Notes: generated from the sequence alone by a model not told the origin. 7,994 nucleotides of DNA from Acidimicrobiia bacterium (GCA_017882945.1 JADGON010000312.1:1-7994), one strand, 5' to 3'. Positions 1 to 6,213 are shown, numbered from the stretch's first letter. Made by a program: numbers and translations.

Positions 1-28
1 ATTCGGCGCGGCCGGTAGCCTGGAGTCG

Positions 29-232
29 ATGAAAGTCCTGCTCCGCAATCCTCGGCGCGAGCTGGAGGTCCCCGGTCCGATGACCGTCGCCAAGCTCCTG
101 GCGCGCCTCGAGCTGAACCCGGAATCCGTGCTCGTCATCCAGGGCGACACCCTCGTCCCGAAGGATGCCCGCCTCGCCGACACCGACTCCATCGAGATCC
201 GCCCGGTCATCTCCGGAGGTTCGGACCGATGA
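29..232 (+). CDS. ThiS/MoaD/TtuB-like beta-grasp sulfur carrier protein
   Basis: A 67-residue protein of the size of ubiquitin-fold sulfur carriers. It begins MKVLL, has the family's helix-forming middle (VAKLLARL, about residues 20-27) and a late segment DSIEIRPVISGG, which matches the C-terminal strand and di-glycine tail of ThiS/MoaD/TtuB proteins. In this family the terminal glycine is adenylated and thiocarboxylated by an E1-like enzyme and then donates sulfur. The overlap (ATGA) with the following TtuA-like gene points to tRNA thiolation rather than thiamine or molybdopterin synthesis. Oddity: the Gly63-Gly64 pair is not terminal but is followed by Ser-Asp-Arg, so the tail would need trimming before activation. 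GGAG at 22-25 lies only 3 nt from the ATG, a short spacing; no better start is visible. No E1 or protease partner is in the window. Confidence 0.85.
   Translation: MKVLLRNPRRELEVPGPMTVAKLLARLELNPESVLVIQGDTLVPKDARLADTDSIEIRPVISGGSDR
215..220 (+). promoter_or_regulatory. Shine-Dalgarno of the ttuA-like gene, embedded in the Gly-Gly codons
   Basis: GGAGGT sits 8 nt before the ATG at 229. The same six bases are the two glycine codons (GGA GGT) of the upstream sulfur carrier's di-glycine motif. This fixes the start of the downstream gene and implies translational coupling. Confidence 0.85.
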
Positions 233-1155
233 AGTGTCGCCGGTGCAAGGCGCCTGCGGTCATCGACATCCGCCGCCACAACGCCGCGTTCTGCTCGGAG
301 TGCTTCCTGCACCACTGCCGCGAGCAGGTCCGCAAGGCGATCCACGAGTACGAGATGTTCGGTCCCGAGGACCGGGTGCTCGTCGCGGTCTCGGGCGGCA
401 AGGACTCCCTGGCGCTGTGGGACCTCCTCGTCGACCTCGACTACGAGGTCGACGGGCTCTACCTCGGGTTGGGGATCGGTGACTACTCCGACGAGTCGGG
501 CGTGCACACCCGCCAGTTCGCCCAGGAGCGCGGCCTCAAGCTGCACGAGGTCGACCTGCCAACGGATCACGGCTTCGACATCCCCGGCGCAGCCCAGGTC
601 ACCCGGCGGGCGCCCTGCGGTGCGTGCGGGCTCTCGAAGCGCCATCTCTTCAACTCGACCGCGATCGAGCACGGCTACGACGTCGTGGCGACCGGCCACA
701 ACCTCGACGACGAAGCCGCCGTCCTGCTCGGCAACGTCCTGCGGTGGGAGACCGGCTACCTCGGTCGCCAGTACCCCGTGCTCGAAGCATCCGATGGATT
801 CGCCCGCAAGGTGAAGCCGCTCGTGCGCCTCGGTGAGCGCGAGATGGCCGCATACTGCGTGTTGAGCGGCATCGACTACCAGGTGGAGGAGTGCCCGATG
901 GCGGAGGGCAACCGGCACCTCGGGTTCAAGGAGGTGCTCAACTCGCTCGAAGACCGTTCACCGGGCGCGAAGGCCGCGTTCCTCAGCGGCTTCTTCGCTC
1001 GAGGACACGAGCGATTCCAGACCGAGGCCGACCAGGTCCTGCTCGCCCCGTGCCCGGAGTGCGGCGCCCCGACCACCACGGGCGGGACGTGCGCGTTCTG
1101 CTCGCTGCGCGCCAGGGCCGGCGTGGTGCCGGTCGAGCTCCGAGCCGGCCGGTAG
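229..1155 (+). CDS. ttuA: TtuA/Ncs6-family tRNA 2-thiouridine synthase
   Basis: 308 residues. The PP-loop ATP pyrophosphatase motif SGGKDS is at 55-60. An N-terminal zinc knuckle has Cys3, Cys6, Cys22 and Cys25, and a C-terminal one has Cys275, Cys278, Cys288 and Cys291. Cys130, Cys133 (CGAC) and Cys222 fall at the numbers I recall for the three Fe-S cluster ligands of Thermus TtuA, and Lys137 and Asp161 (in GHNLDDE) match residues reported as catalytic in that family. The enzyme activates U54 of the tRNA T-loop by adenylation and replaces its 2-oxygen with sulfur from the TtuB thiocarboxylate. Context supports this: the sulfur carrier gene overlaps upstream and the m1A58 methyltransferase follows. 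Ncs6/CTU1 (position 34 thiolation) is the main alternative; TtcA lacks the paired zinc knuckles. Start fixed by GGAGGT at 215-220. Confidence 0.9.
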   Translation: MKCRRCKAPAVIDIRRHNAAFCSECFLHHCREQVRKAIHEYEMFGPEDRVLVAVSGGKDSLALWDLLVDLDYEVDGLYLGLGIGDYSDESGVHTRQFAQERGLKLHEVDLPTDHGFDIPGAAQVTRRAPCGACGLSKRHLFNSTAIEHGYDVVATGHNLDDEAAVLLGNVLRWETGYLGRQYPVLEASDGFARKVKPLVRLGEREMAAYCVLSGIDYQVEECPMAEGNRHLGFKEVLNSLEDRSPGAKAAFLSGFFARGHERFQTEADQVLLAPCPECGAPTTTGGTCAFCSLRARAGVVPVELRAGR

Positions 1156-1160
1156 CCGGC

Positions 1161-1943
1161 GTGCCCCGCCAGTTCGCGCCGGGAGATCGCGTCCTGCTCA
1201 TCGACGCGAAGCAACGCCGTCACCTCATCACGCTGGCCGAGGGTGGCGCGTTCCACAGCCACACCGGCGTCCTCGACCATGCCCTGCTGATCGGAGAGGA
1301 CGAGGGCACCACGGTGCGCACGACGATGGGTTCACGCATGGTCGCGGTGCGACCGACGCTCTCCGAGTACATCTTGAAGATGCCGCGCGGCGCGCAGGTG
1401 ATCTACCCGAAGGACCTTGGCCCGATCCTCATGCTGGCCGACGTCTTCCCCGGCGCCCAAGTGCTCGAATCCGGTGTCGGCTCGGGCGCGTTGACGATGA
1501 CCTTGTTGCGCGCGATCGGACCGGAGGGCCACGTCCTGGGCTACGAGCTCCGCGACGACTTCGCCGATCGGGCGCGCCGCAACGTCGAGAGCTTCCTCGG
1601 CCCCGACCTCCCGCTGACCATCGAAGTCCGCGACGTGTACGACGGCATCGACGCCGACGACCTCGACCGCGTCATCCTCGACCTGCCCGAGCCCTGGCGC
1701 GTGGTGAAGCACGCCGAGGCGGCGCTGCGGCCCGGCGGAATCCTCCTGTCCTACCTGCCGACGATCGGCCAGGTCATGCGGCTCCGCGAGGAGCTCGCCG
1801 ACTCGGCGTTCGGAATGGCCGAGTCGCTCGAGGTGCTGCAGCGCAGCTGGCACGTCGACGGGCAGTCGGTACGACCCGACCACCGCATGGTCGCCCACAC
1901 GGGCTTCCTCACCCACGCTCGACTGCTCGCTCCCGCGCAATGA
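1161..1943 (+). CDS. trmI: tRNA (adenine-58-N1)-methyltransferase TrmI
   Basis: 260 residues from a GTG start 5 nt after the ttuA stop; the frame stays open upstream to 891, but that part overlaps ttuA and reads as Arg/Pro-rich shadow sequence. The SAM-binding motif VLESGVGSGA is at 101-110, YEL at 128-130 follows as motif II, and DLPEPW at 174-179 is the family's active-site motif with the catalytic Asp. The C-terminal part holds EVLQRSWHV (224-232) and RPDHRMVAHTGFL (238-250), both characteristic of bacterial/archaeal TrmI. The enzyme methylates N1 of A58 in the tRNA T-loop, normally as a tetramer. In Thermus m1A58 favours the 2-thiolation of T54, fitting co-expression with the two genes before it. 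The Mycobacterium tuberculosis counterpart, Rv2118c, lies near mpa. No clear Shine-Dalgarno; coupling to ttuA is likely. Confidence 0.9.
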   Translation: MPRQFAPGDRVLLIDAKQRRHLITLAEGGAFHSHTGVLDHALLIGEDEGTTVRTTMGSRMVAVRPTLSEYILKMPRGAQVIYPKDLGPILMLADVFPGAQVLESGVGSGALTMTLLRAIGPEGHVLGYELRDDFADRARRNVESFLGPDLPLTIEVRDVYDGIDADDLDRVILDLPEPWRVVKHAEAALRPGGILLSYLPTIGQVMRLREELADSAFGMAESLEVLQRSWHVDGQSVRPDHRMVAHTGFLTHARLLAPAQ

Positions 1944-1956
1944 CGCCGGGCCAGGG

Positions 1957-3123
1957 ATGAACGCGCTCGACCTCGCGATCCTCGCCGGGGTGGCGATCGC
2001 TGCAGCTTGCGGCTACCGCCTCGGCTTCGTCGCGCGGGCGTTGTCCTGGGCCGGGCTCGCCGCGGCGCTCGTCGTCGCCGTCCGGCTCATCCCGGACCTG
2101 ATGACCGCGCTCGCGGGCGCGTCACCACGGGGCCGGCTCGTCGCGGTCGTCGCGTTCGTGGTCGGCCTCGGCCTGCTGGGCCAGGCGCTCGGACTCGCGG
2201 TGGGCGCACTGGCCCACGCGCGGCTGTCGAGCGCGACTGTGGTCCAACGCAGCGACCGCGTCGCCGGCGCGGCCGTCGGCGCGCTCGGCGCGGTGGTCTT
2301 CCTCTGGATGCTCCTGCCCGCGCTGGCGAGCGCGCCCGGATGGCCGGCCCGCGCCACGCAGGGTTCCTCGATCGCGGCGACGATCGAGCGCGTCGCACCG
2401 GATCCGCCCCCGTCGTTGCGCGAGCTCGGACGGATGGTCGCCGAGGCTCCCTATCCGGAGGTGTTCAGCGACTCGGGCCAGCCGGGCAATGCCGGTGCTC
2501 CGCCGCAGATCACGCTGAGTCCCGCGGTGGATGCACGCGTGCGCGACGCCGTGGTGCGGGTGGAGGGCCAGGCGTGCAACCAGATCCAGGACGGCACCGG
2601 GTTCGTGGTGCAGCCGGGCATCGTCGTCACGAATGCCCACGTGGTCGCGGGGGAGCGGGACACGTTCGTGTTCCTCCCGAACGGCGACAGGCTCAAGGCG
2701 CGCGTGGTGCGCTTCGACCCACGCCGTGACCTCGCGGTCCTGTCCGTCGCCGACCTCCCGCTCGACCCGCTGCGCCTCGCCGACGCCCAGCCCGGCACGA
2801 TCGGCGCGGTGTACGGGCACCCGGGCGGCGGGCCGTTGCGTCCCACGCCCGCCCGGATCTCGGAGCAGATCGACGCCCGCGGGACGGACATCTACCGCAC
2901 CACTGCGACCCAGCGCGCCGTCTTCGTCCTGGCCGCCCAGCTCGCCCCCGGTGACTCGGGCGCGCCGCTGGTGGACCAGGCCGGCAATGTCGTGGGCGTC
3001 GCCTTCGCCATCGATCCCGGCGCGGACACGACCGCGTACGCGCTGACGAACGACGAGCTCCGCCCCGTGCTGAACGCCCTCCCCCGGGACACCGCCGAGA
3101 CCGGCTCCTGCCTCGTCGGTTAG
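1957..3123 (+). CDS. marP: MarP-like CvpA-domain membrane serine protease
   Basis: 388 residues, close to the 397 of mycobacterial MarP (Rv3671c). The N-terminal third (about 5-125) has four hydrophobic stretches typical of a CvpA/colicin V domain. A Pro-rich linker leads to a periplasmic chymotrypsin-fold protease: His228 in TNAHVV, Asp258 in DPRRDLAVL and Ser334 in APGDSGAPL form the catalytic triad. Cys207 and Cys385 bracket the protease domain, at positions equivalent to the regulatory disulfide of MarP, and they are two of only three cysteines in the protein. MarP protects mycobacteria against acid and oxidative stress by cleaving a peptidoglycan hydrolase. The gene starts 13 nt after trmI, so it may share its transcript, but its job has no obvious link to tRNA. 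The Shine-Dalgarno is weak (AGGG very close to ATG). The stop overlaps that of the convergent transporter. Confidence 0.88.
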   Translation: MNALDLAILAGVAIAAACGYRLGFVARALSWAGLAAALVVAVRLIPDLMTALAGASPRGRLVAVVAFVVGLGLLGQALGLAVGALAHARLSSATVVQRSDRVAGAAVGALGAVVFLWMLLPALASAPGWPARATQGSSIAATIERVAPDPPPSLRELGRMVAEAPYPEVFSDSGQPGNAGAPPQITLSPAVDARVRDAVVRVEGQACNQIQDGTGFVVQPGIVVTNAHVVAGERDTFVFLPNGDRLKARVVRFDPRRDLAVLSVADLPLDPLRLADAQPGTIGAVYGHPGGGPLRPTPARISEQIDARGTDIYRTTATQRAVFVLAAQLAPGDSGAPLVDQAGNVVGVAFAIDPGADTTAYALTNDELRPVLNALPRDTAETGSCLVG

Positions 3124-4394
3124 GCGAGGCCGAACCAGCTGAGGATCGTCAGCGCGAGGACGACCGCGGCGAGCACGGAGACCACCGCGACACAGATCGT
3201 CGCCACGAACTTGAAGCGCGGCCGGTTCGCAGCCTCGCCCAGCACCGACGTCCGGTTCGCGAGGATCAGGATGAACGTCAGGATCACCGGCGTGATGACC
3301 CCGTTGAGGATCTGCATCGTGATCAGCAGGTCGATGAGGTTGCCCGGGACGAGCGCGACCGCCGCGCCGATCACGACCTGGGCCGTGAACAGCCCGAGGA
3401 ACAGTGGGGCTTCGCGGAAGCGACGCGACACGGACCGCTCCGCGCCGACGGCCTCCGCCACGCCGTAGGCCGTCGAGAGCGGGACGACCGCAGCCGCGAG
3501 CAGCGACGCGCCGAGCAGACCGATCGCGAAGAGCGTCTCGGCGCCCGCGCCGGCAACCGGCTCAAGCGCCTTGGCGGCCTCACCCGCCGACTGCAGCGGT
3601 CCGGATCCGCCGATCGTCGCTGCGGTCGCGATGATGATCGACATCGCGATGAGGTTGGCGAAGATCGAGCCCGCGATCGTGTCGATCCGCTCGGCCGGGT
3701 ACTCGTCGGGACCAATGCCACGATCCGCGACCGCGGCCGCCTGGTAGAGCTGCATGTAGGGCGTGATGGTCGTGCCGATGATCGCGACGGCGAGGAAGAG
3801 GAATGCCTGGCTGTCGACGAAGTGGGGCCAGAGCGTGTTCGTCGCGACCTGGCCCCAGTCCGGGTCCGCGAGCACCATCGAGATCGGGTACGCGAGGAAC
3901 ACCAGCGACAGCAGCAGGAAGACGCGCTCGGCCCGACGGTACGAGCCCAGCACCACGACGCTGAAGATGACTGCGGCGGAGATCGGCACCGAGATGTACC
4001 GGGAGACACCGAAGATCTCCATCGCCGCGCCGATGCCCGCGAACTCGGAGACGACAAGTCCCAAGTTCGCGACGAGCAGCGCGCCGACCGCGAACGCGCC
4101 CATGCGCAGGGAGAACTGCTCCCGTACGAGCGAGATCAGCCCCTCGCCGGTGTACGCCCCCAGCCGGGCACACATCTCCTGCACAACCACGAGCGCCACG
4201 GTGACGAGCACCATGACGAAGAGCATCGAGTAGATGAACTCGGATCCGGCCGACGCGTAAGTGGTGATCCCGCCCGCGTCGTTCCCCGCGCTCGCGGCGA
4301 TGACGCCGGGCCCGAGCACGGCGAAGATCGCGAGCGGCCGCACGATGCGGCGGCGGCGCGGCGCGGGAGGCGGAGGAACCGGAACCGCGCTCAT
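3120..4394 (-). CDS. NRAMP-family divalent cation transporter, probably of the NRAMP-related magnesium type
   Basis: 424 residues with about eleven hydrophobic segments after a Pro/Arg-rich cytosolic start. TM1 carries GPGVIAASAGNDAGG (28-42), the NRAMP TM1 signature region. In classical Mn/Fe NRAMPs the site reads DPGN; here it is Asp39-Ala-Gly-Gly42, so Pro and Asn are lost. In TM6 the usual A-T-V-M-P-H becomes T208-T-I-T211-P-Y213, so the soft Met ligand and the following His are lost. Loss of the Met and an enlarged site are features of the NRAMP-related Mg transporters (NRMT) described from Eggerthella and Clostridium; that this protein carries Mg2+ is my inference. The gene lies 14 nt after the MgtE_N/CBS gene, so they form an operon. 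Start ATG at 4394; ribosome binding site weak, consistent with coupling. Confidence 0.85.
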   Translation of the reverse strand: MSAVPVPPPPAPRRRRIVRPLAIFAVLGPGVIAASAGNDAGGITTYASAGSEFIYSMLFVMVLVTVALVVVQEMCARLGAYTGEGLISLVREQFSLRMGAFAVGALLVANLGLVVSEFAGIGAAMEIFGVSRYISVPISAAVIFSVVVLGSYRRAERVFLLLSLVFLAYPISMVLADPDWGQVATNTLWPHFVDSQAFLFLAVAIIGTTITPYMQLYQAAAVADRGIGPDEYPAERIDTIAGSIFANLIAMSIIIATAATIGGSGPLQSAGEAAKALEPVAGAGAETLFAIGLLGASLLAAAVVPLSTAYGVAEAVGAERSVSRRFREAPLFLGLFTAQVVIGAAVALVPGNLIDLLITMQILNGVITPVILTFILILANRTSVLGEAANRPRFKFVATICVAVVSVLAAVVLALTILSWFGLA

Positions 4395-4408
4395 GACCAG
4401 CTATCCCA

Positions 4409-5764
4409 TCAGCCCAGGAGCCGCAGGAAGCGGACCTTGCCGCGGTCGGGTACGAGCGCGTCCACGAGGTCGTCGGCGAGGATGCGTCCCACGGGCCGGT
4501 CATCGTCGTCGATGACGAGCACGGAGGAGCCCCGCGAGTCGATGAACCGCTTGACCACCTCGTCGAGGGACGCGTCGGGCGACACCGTCACCGGCTCGGG
4601 AGGACCGGCCACGTCGATCACCGCGTCGTCCTTCGACGCCACCAGCAGCTCGAACAGGCCGATGTCGTGGATCAGGCGACCCGTGTCGTCCACGATGATC
4701 ACCGCGTCGACATCGGCCTGGTGCTCGGCCTGGCTGCGCAGGATGCGCCGGACCTGGCCCACCGTCTGGTCGGGGCGCACCAGGACCAGGTTCGTCGTCA
4801 TGACGCCACCGGCCGAACCCTCGCGGTACAGCAGGAGCGCGCGCAGGCGGTCGGCCTTCTCGCGCGGCATCACGTCGAGGAGCTCCTTCGCCTCGTCCGC
4901 TTCGAGGTCACGCAGCGCATCCACTGCCTCGTCCGGCTCCATCTCGGCGAGCAGCGACGCCGCGTGCTCGGTCGTCGACTCGCGCAGCAGCGCGCCGAGG
5001 TGATCTGCCTCCATCTCCTCGAGCGCGTCCGCCGCCGTCTCCTTCTCGAGCTGGGCCAGCAGCTCCTGGCGCTCGTCGCGACCGAGCTCTTCGAGCAGGT
5101 CGGCGAGCTCACCCGGCCGCAACCGCCGCAGCGCCTGGTTCGGCGTGTGCAGTCGCATCGGCCCGGGCGGGCCGATGCCCGAGCTCCCGGTGCCGAACGG
5201 CTGGATCGCGGCCCAGTCGATGACACGGTCAGGCGTGGGGCGGCGGCGCCAGCGCGGGGGACCGAGCCGGCGCAGCAGGGTCTGGAAGCCGACATCCACG
5301 CCGACGAGGCGGTACTCGTCTCCGACTCGCGCCAGGTAGAGGTCCGCGGCCCGGATCACGCGCACGCCGTCCACGTCGACGAGCTGGTGGTCGACGACAT
5401 CGCCGCTCAGCACCACTTCGCCGGGACGCCGTTCGAAGTCGCGCAGGTCCAGTCGCACCGAGTGCAGCGTGACGCGCTCGGTGCTGATCTCCCCGACGTG
5501 GTCGATCGGCACGAAGACCCGACGCCGCGCCACGCGCACGACGAGCCCGGTCACGGGCGGGTACGGCTCGCCCCGCCAGCGGACGACGACGTCGAGCAGG
5601 CGCCCGACCTCCGCGCCGGTCCGGTCCCTGACGGGACGACCGACGAGGCCGGCGGCAGACACGAGCGCGTCCGCGACCGTCCGGTTAGCGAGCAGGCGTT
5701 GGGTGCGGTGCTCACGCCGGCGGCGAAGCGCCGAGGGAGTGGGCAGGGGCGGACGGCGAGCCAT
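4409..5764 (-). CDS. PRC-barrel + MgtE N-domain + CBS-pair protein, detached magnesium sensor
   Basis: 451 residues, soluble, with no membrane segment. Order of parts: Arg-rich N-terminus (1-30); two PRC-barrel-like halves (about 35-90 and 118-160, e.g. GRPVRDRTGAEVGRLLDVVV); an Ala/Glu/Leu-rich superhelical MgtE_N domain (about 207-312, with repeated LLAEMEPDEA-type units); the MgtE-like hinge YREGSAGGVMTTN (313-325); and a CBS pair (about 322-440). In full-length MgtE the N and CBS domains bind Mg2+ through acidic residues and gate a C-terminal five-helix channel. That channel is absent here, and the next gene, 14 nt on, encodes an NRAMP-family permease instead. I infer that this protein regulates the permease. 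The reading frame stays open upstream to 6076, but GGAGG at 5771-5775 sits 6 nt before the ATG at 5764, and similarity to the family starts here. Confidence 0.85.
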   Translation of the reverse strand: MARRPPLPTPSALRRRREHRTQRLLANRTVADALVSAAGLVGRPVRDRTGAEVGRLLDVVVRWRGEPYPPVTGLVVRVARRRVFVPIDHVGEISTERVTLHSVRLDLRDFERRPGEVVLSGDVVDHQLVDVDGVRVIRAADLYLARVGDEYRLVGVDVGFQTLLRRLGPPRWRRRPTPDRVIDWAAIQPFGTGSSGIGPPGPMRLHTPNQALRRLRPGELADLLEELGRDERQELLAQLEKETAADALEEMEADHLGALLRESTTEHAASLLAEMEPDEAVDALRDLEADEAKELLDVMPREKADRLRALLLYREGSAGGVMTTNLVLVRPDQTVGQVRRILRSQAEHQADVDAVIIVDDTGRLIHDIGLFELLVASKDDAVIDVAGPPEPVTVSPDASLDEVVKRFIDSRGSSVLVIDDDDRPVGRILADDLVDALVPDRGKVRFLRLLG

Positions 5765-5770
5765 GGCGCA

Positions 5771-5775
5771 CCTCC
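5771..5775 (-). promoter_or_regulatory. Shine-Dalgarno of the MgtE_N/CBS gene
   Basis: On the minus strand GGAGG lies 6 nt before ATG 5764 and decides that start over the in-frame extension. The surrounding CGGAGGT (5770-5776) is exactly complementary to ACCTCCG inside the upstream leader ORF (5890-5896). Confidence 0.8.
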
Positions 5776-5847
5776 GGATCGGTGGTGGGCGGACGGGGAC
5801 GACGAGTGGAGCTGGGTCGGCCCGCCGGCTCGCAGTGACGTCCGGGA

Positions 5848-5910
5848 TCAGACGCGGGGGAGCAGGCGACAGGCGCGACCGTCGGTACTCGGAGGTTCGT
5901 CCGTATGCAT
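5848..5910 (-). CDS. 20-codon leader peptide, candidate magnesium-responsive upstream ORF
   Basis: The ORF starts with ATG at 5910 and ends with TGA at 5848, 83 nt before the start of the MgtE_N/CBS gene. AGGAGGTG (5917-5924) is an almost ideal Shine-Dalgarno placed 8 nt before the ATG, stronger than most in the window, which argues that it is translated. The peptide begins MHTDEPPSTDG and ends in a basic stretch (RACRLLPRV). An acidic pair followed at once by two prolines near the N-terminus resembles the MgtL leader of Salmonella mgtA, where such residues destabilise the ribosome at low Mg2+ and switch expression of the transporter. It is too short for family recognition; its function is inferred from position, ribosome binding site and composition. 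The same frame is open upstream, so it could also be the end of a longer ORF, but no good start was seen there. Confidence 0.6.
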   Translation of the reverse strand: MHTDEPPSTDGRACRLLPRV

Positions 5911-5916
5911 CGCGCC

Positions 5917-5924
5917 CACCTCCT
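5917..5924 (-). promoter_or_regulatory. Shine-Dalgarno of the leader ORF
   Basis: AGGAGGTG on the minus strand, with the GGAGG core 8 nt from ATG 5910. Its GGAGGT part can pair with ACCTCC within the leader ORF (5891-5896), and the adjacent GGTGGGCG (5914-5921) can pair with CGCCCACC (5784-5791) just before the main gene. Confidence 0.7.
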
Positions 5925-5942
5925 CTCGCGGATCCGGCCGCT

Positions 5943-5964
5943 GATCCTTCGGCATCGAAGGATC
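5943..5964 (-). promoter_or_regulatory. Perfect 9-bp hairpin in the leader of the magnesium-transport operon
   Basis: GATCCTTCG and CGAAGGATC form a perfect 9-bp inverted repeat around a 4-nt loop (5952-5955). No T-run follows on either strand, so it is not a standard terminator. It lies between the candidate promoter and the leader ORF, where it could be a 5' structural element of the mRNA or a DNA operator for a dimeric repressor. Confidence 0.55.
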
Positions 5965-5981
5965 GATCCAAAAGCCGCAAC

Positions 5982-5987
5982 AGTTTA
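5982..5987 (-). promoter_or_regulatory. Candidate -10 box for the leader/MgtE_N/NRAMP operon
   Basis: TAAACT on the minus strand fits TANNNT and is among the few A/T-rich spots in this stretch. The corresponding -35 position (about 6005-6010) is poor. Transcription from here would start near 5975, giving a leader of about 210 nt that contains the hairpin and the leader ORF. Confidence 0.3.
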
Positions 5988-6213
5988 GCCCCGAATGCCG
6001 ATCCGCTCGGGCCCTGACCCTTTCCGCCCCTTCGGGCCGGACCATCGACGTGGCAGGCTCGCAGCGTTCGCTCCACCCGCGGAGTTCTGTCGACGGCGGT
6101 TCGTCCACACCTCGCGGTGGGTCGGTGGCGAGTCGACCGCTCCGACCGATGACCCGTGGTCGGATCTGCTCGAACGCTCCGGCCGCGCGCGCCCGACCTC
6201 GCCCCGACGCGAA
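5988..6213. other. Non-coding stretch between the operon promoter region and the ferredoxin terminator
   Basis: Open frames here are Arg/Pro/Ser-rich and have no convincing ribosome binding site. One imperfectly explained dyad is present: TCCGACC (6141-6147) and GGTCGGA (6158-6164), a perfect 7-bp repeat with a 10-nt spacer. It also holds a second in-frame DEPPST coding stretch on the minus strand (6088-6105), treated as a finding. Nothing else is recognised. Confidence 0.5.

Noticed and set aside
891..1160. In-frame extension of TrmI upstream of GTG 1161
   Set aside because: It overlaps the certain coding sequence of the TtuA-like protein, including its C-terminal zinc knuckle, and translates to low-complexity Arg/Pro/Gly sequence.
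1332..1940. 202-residue open frame antisense to trmI
   Set aside because: It is fully inside a gene with clear SAM-binding and active-site motifs and has no ribosome binding site of note.
3822..5944. Long plus-strand open frames (3822-5003 and 4667-5944) opposite the transporter and MgtE_N/CBS genes
   Set aside because: They are rich in Arg, His, Asp and Ser with no recognisable domain and mirror real minus-strand genes with clear motifs.
5765..5990. M-box type magnesium riboswitch in the operon leader
   Set aside because: I looked for the conserved M-box core (GUGAGGCUCC-like) on the minus strand and did not find it; a leader-peptide mechanism fits the sequence better.
5765..6076. In-frame N-terminal extension of about 104 residues for the MgtE_N/CBS gene
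   Set aside because: Family-like sequence and a strong GGAGG (5771-5775) begin at 5764. The extension is Arg/Pro/Ser-rich and runs through the leader elements.
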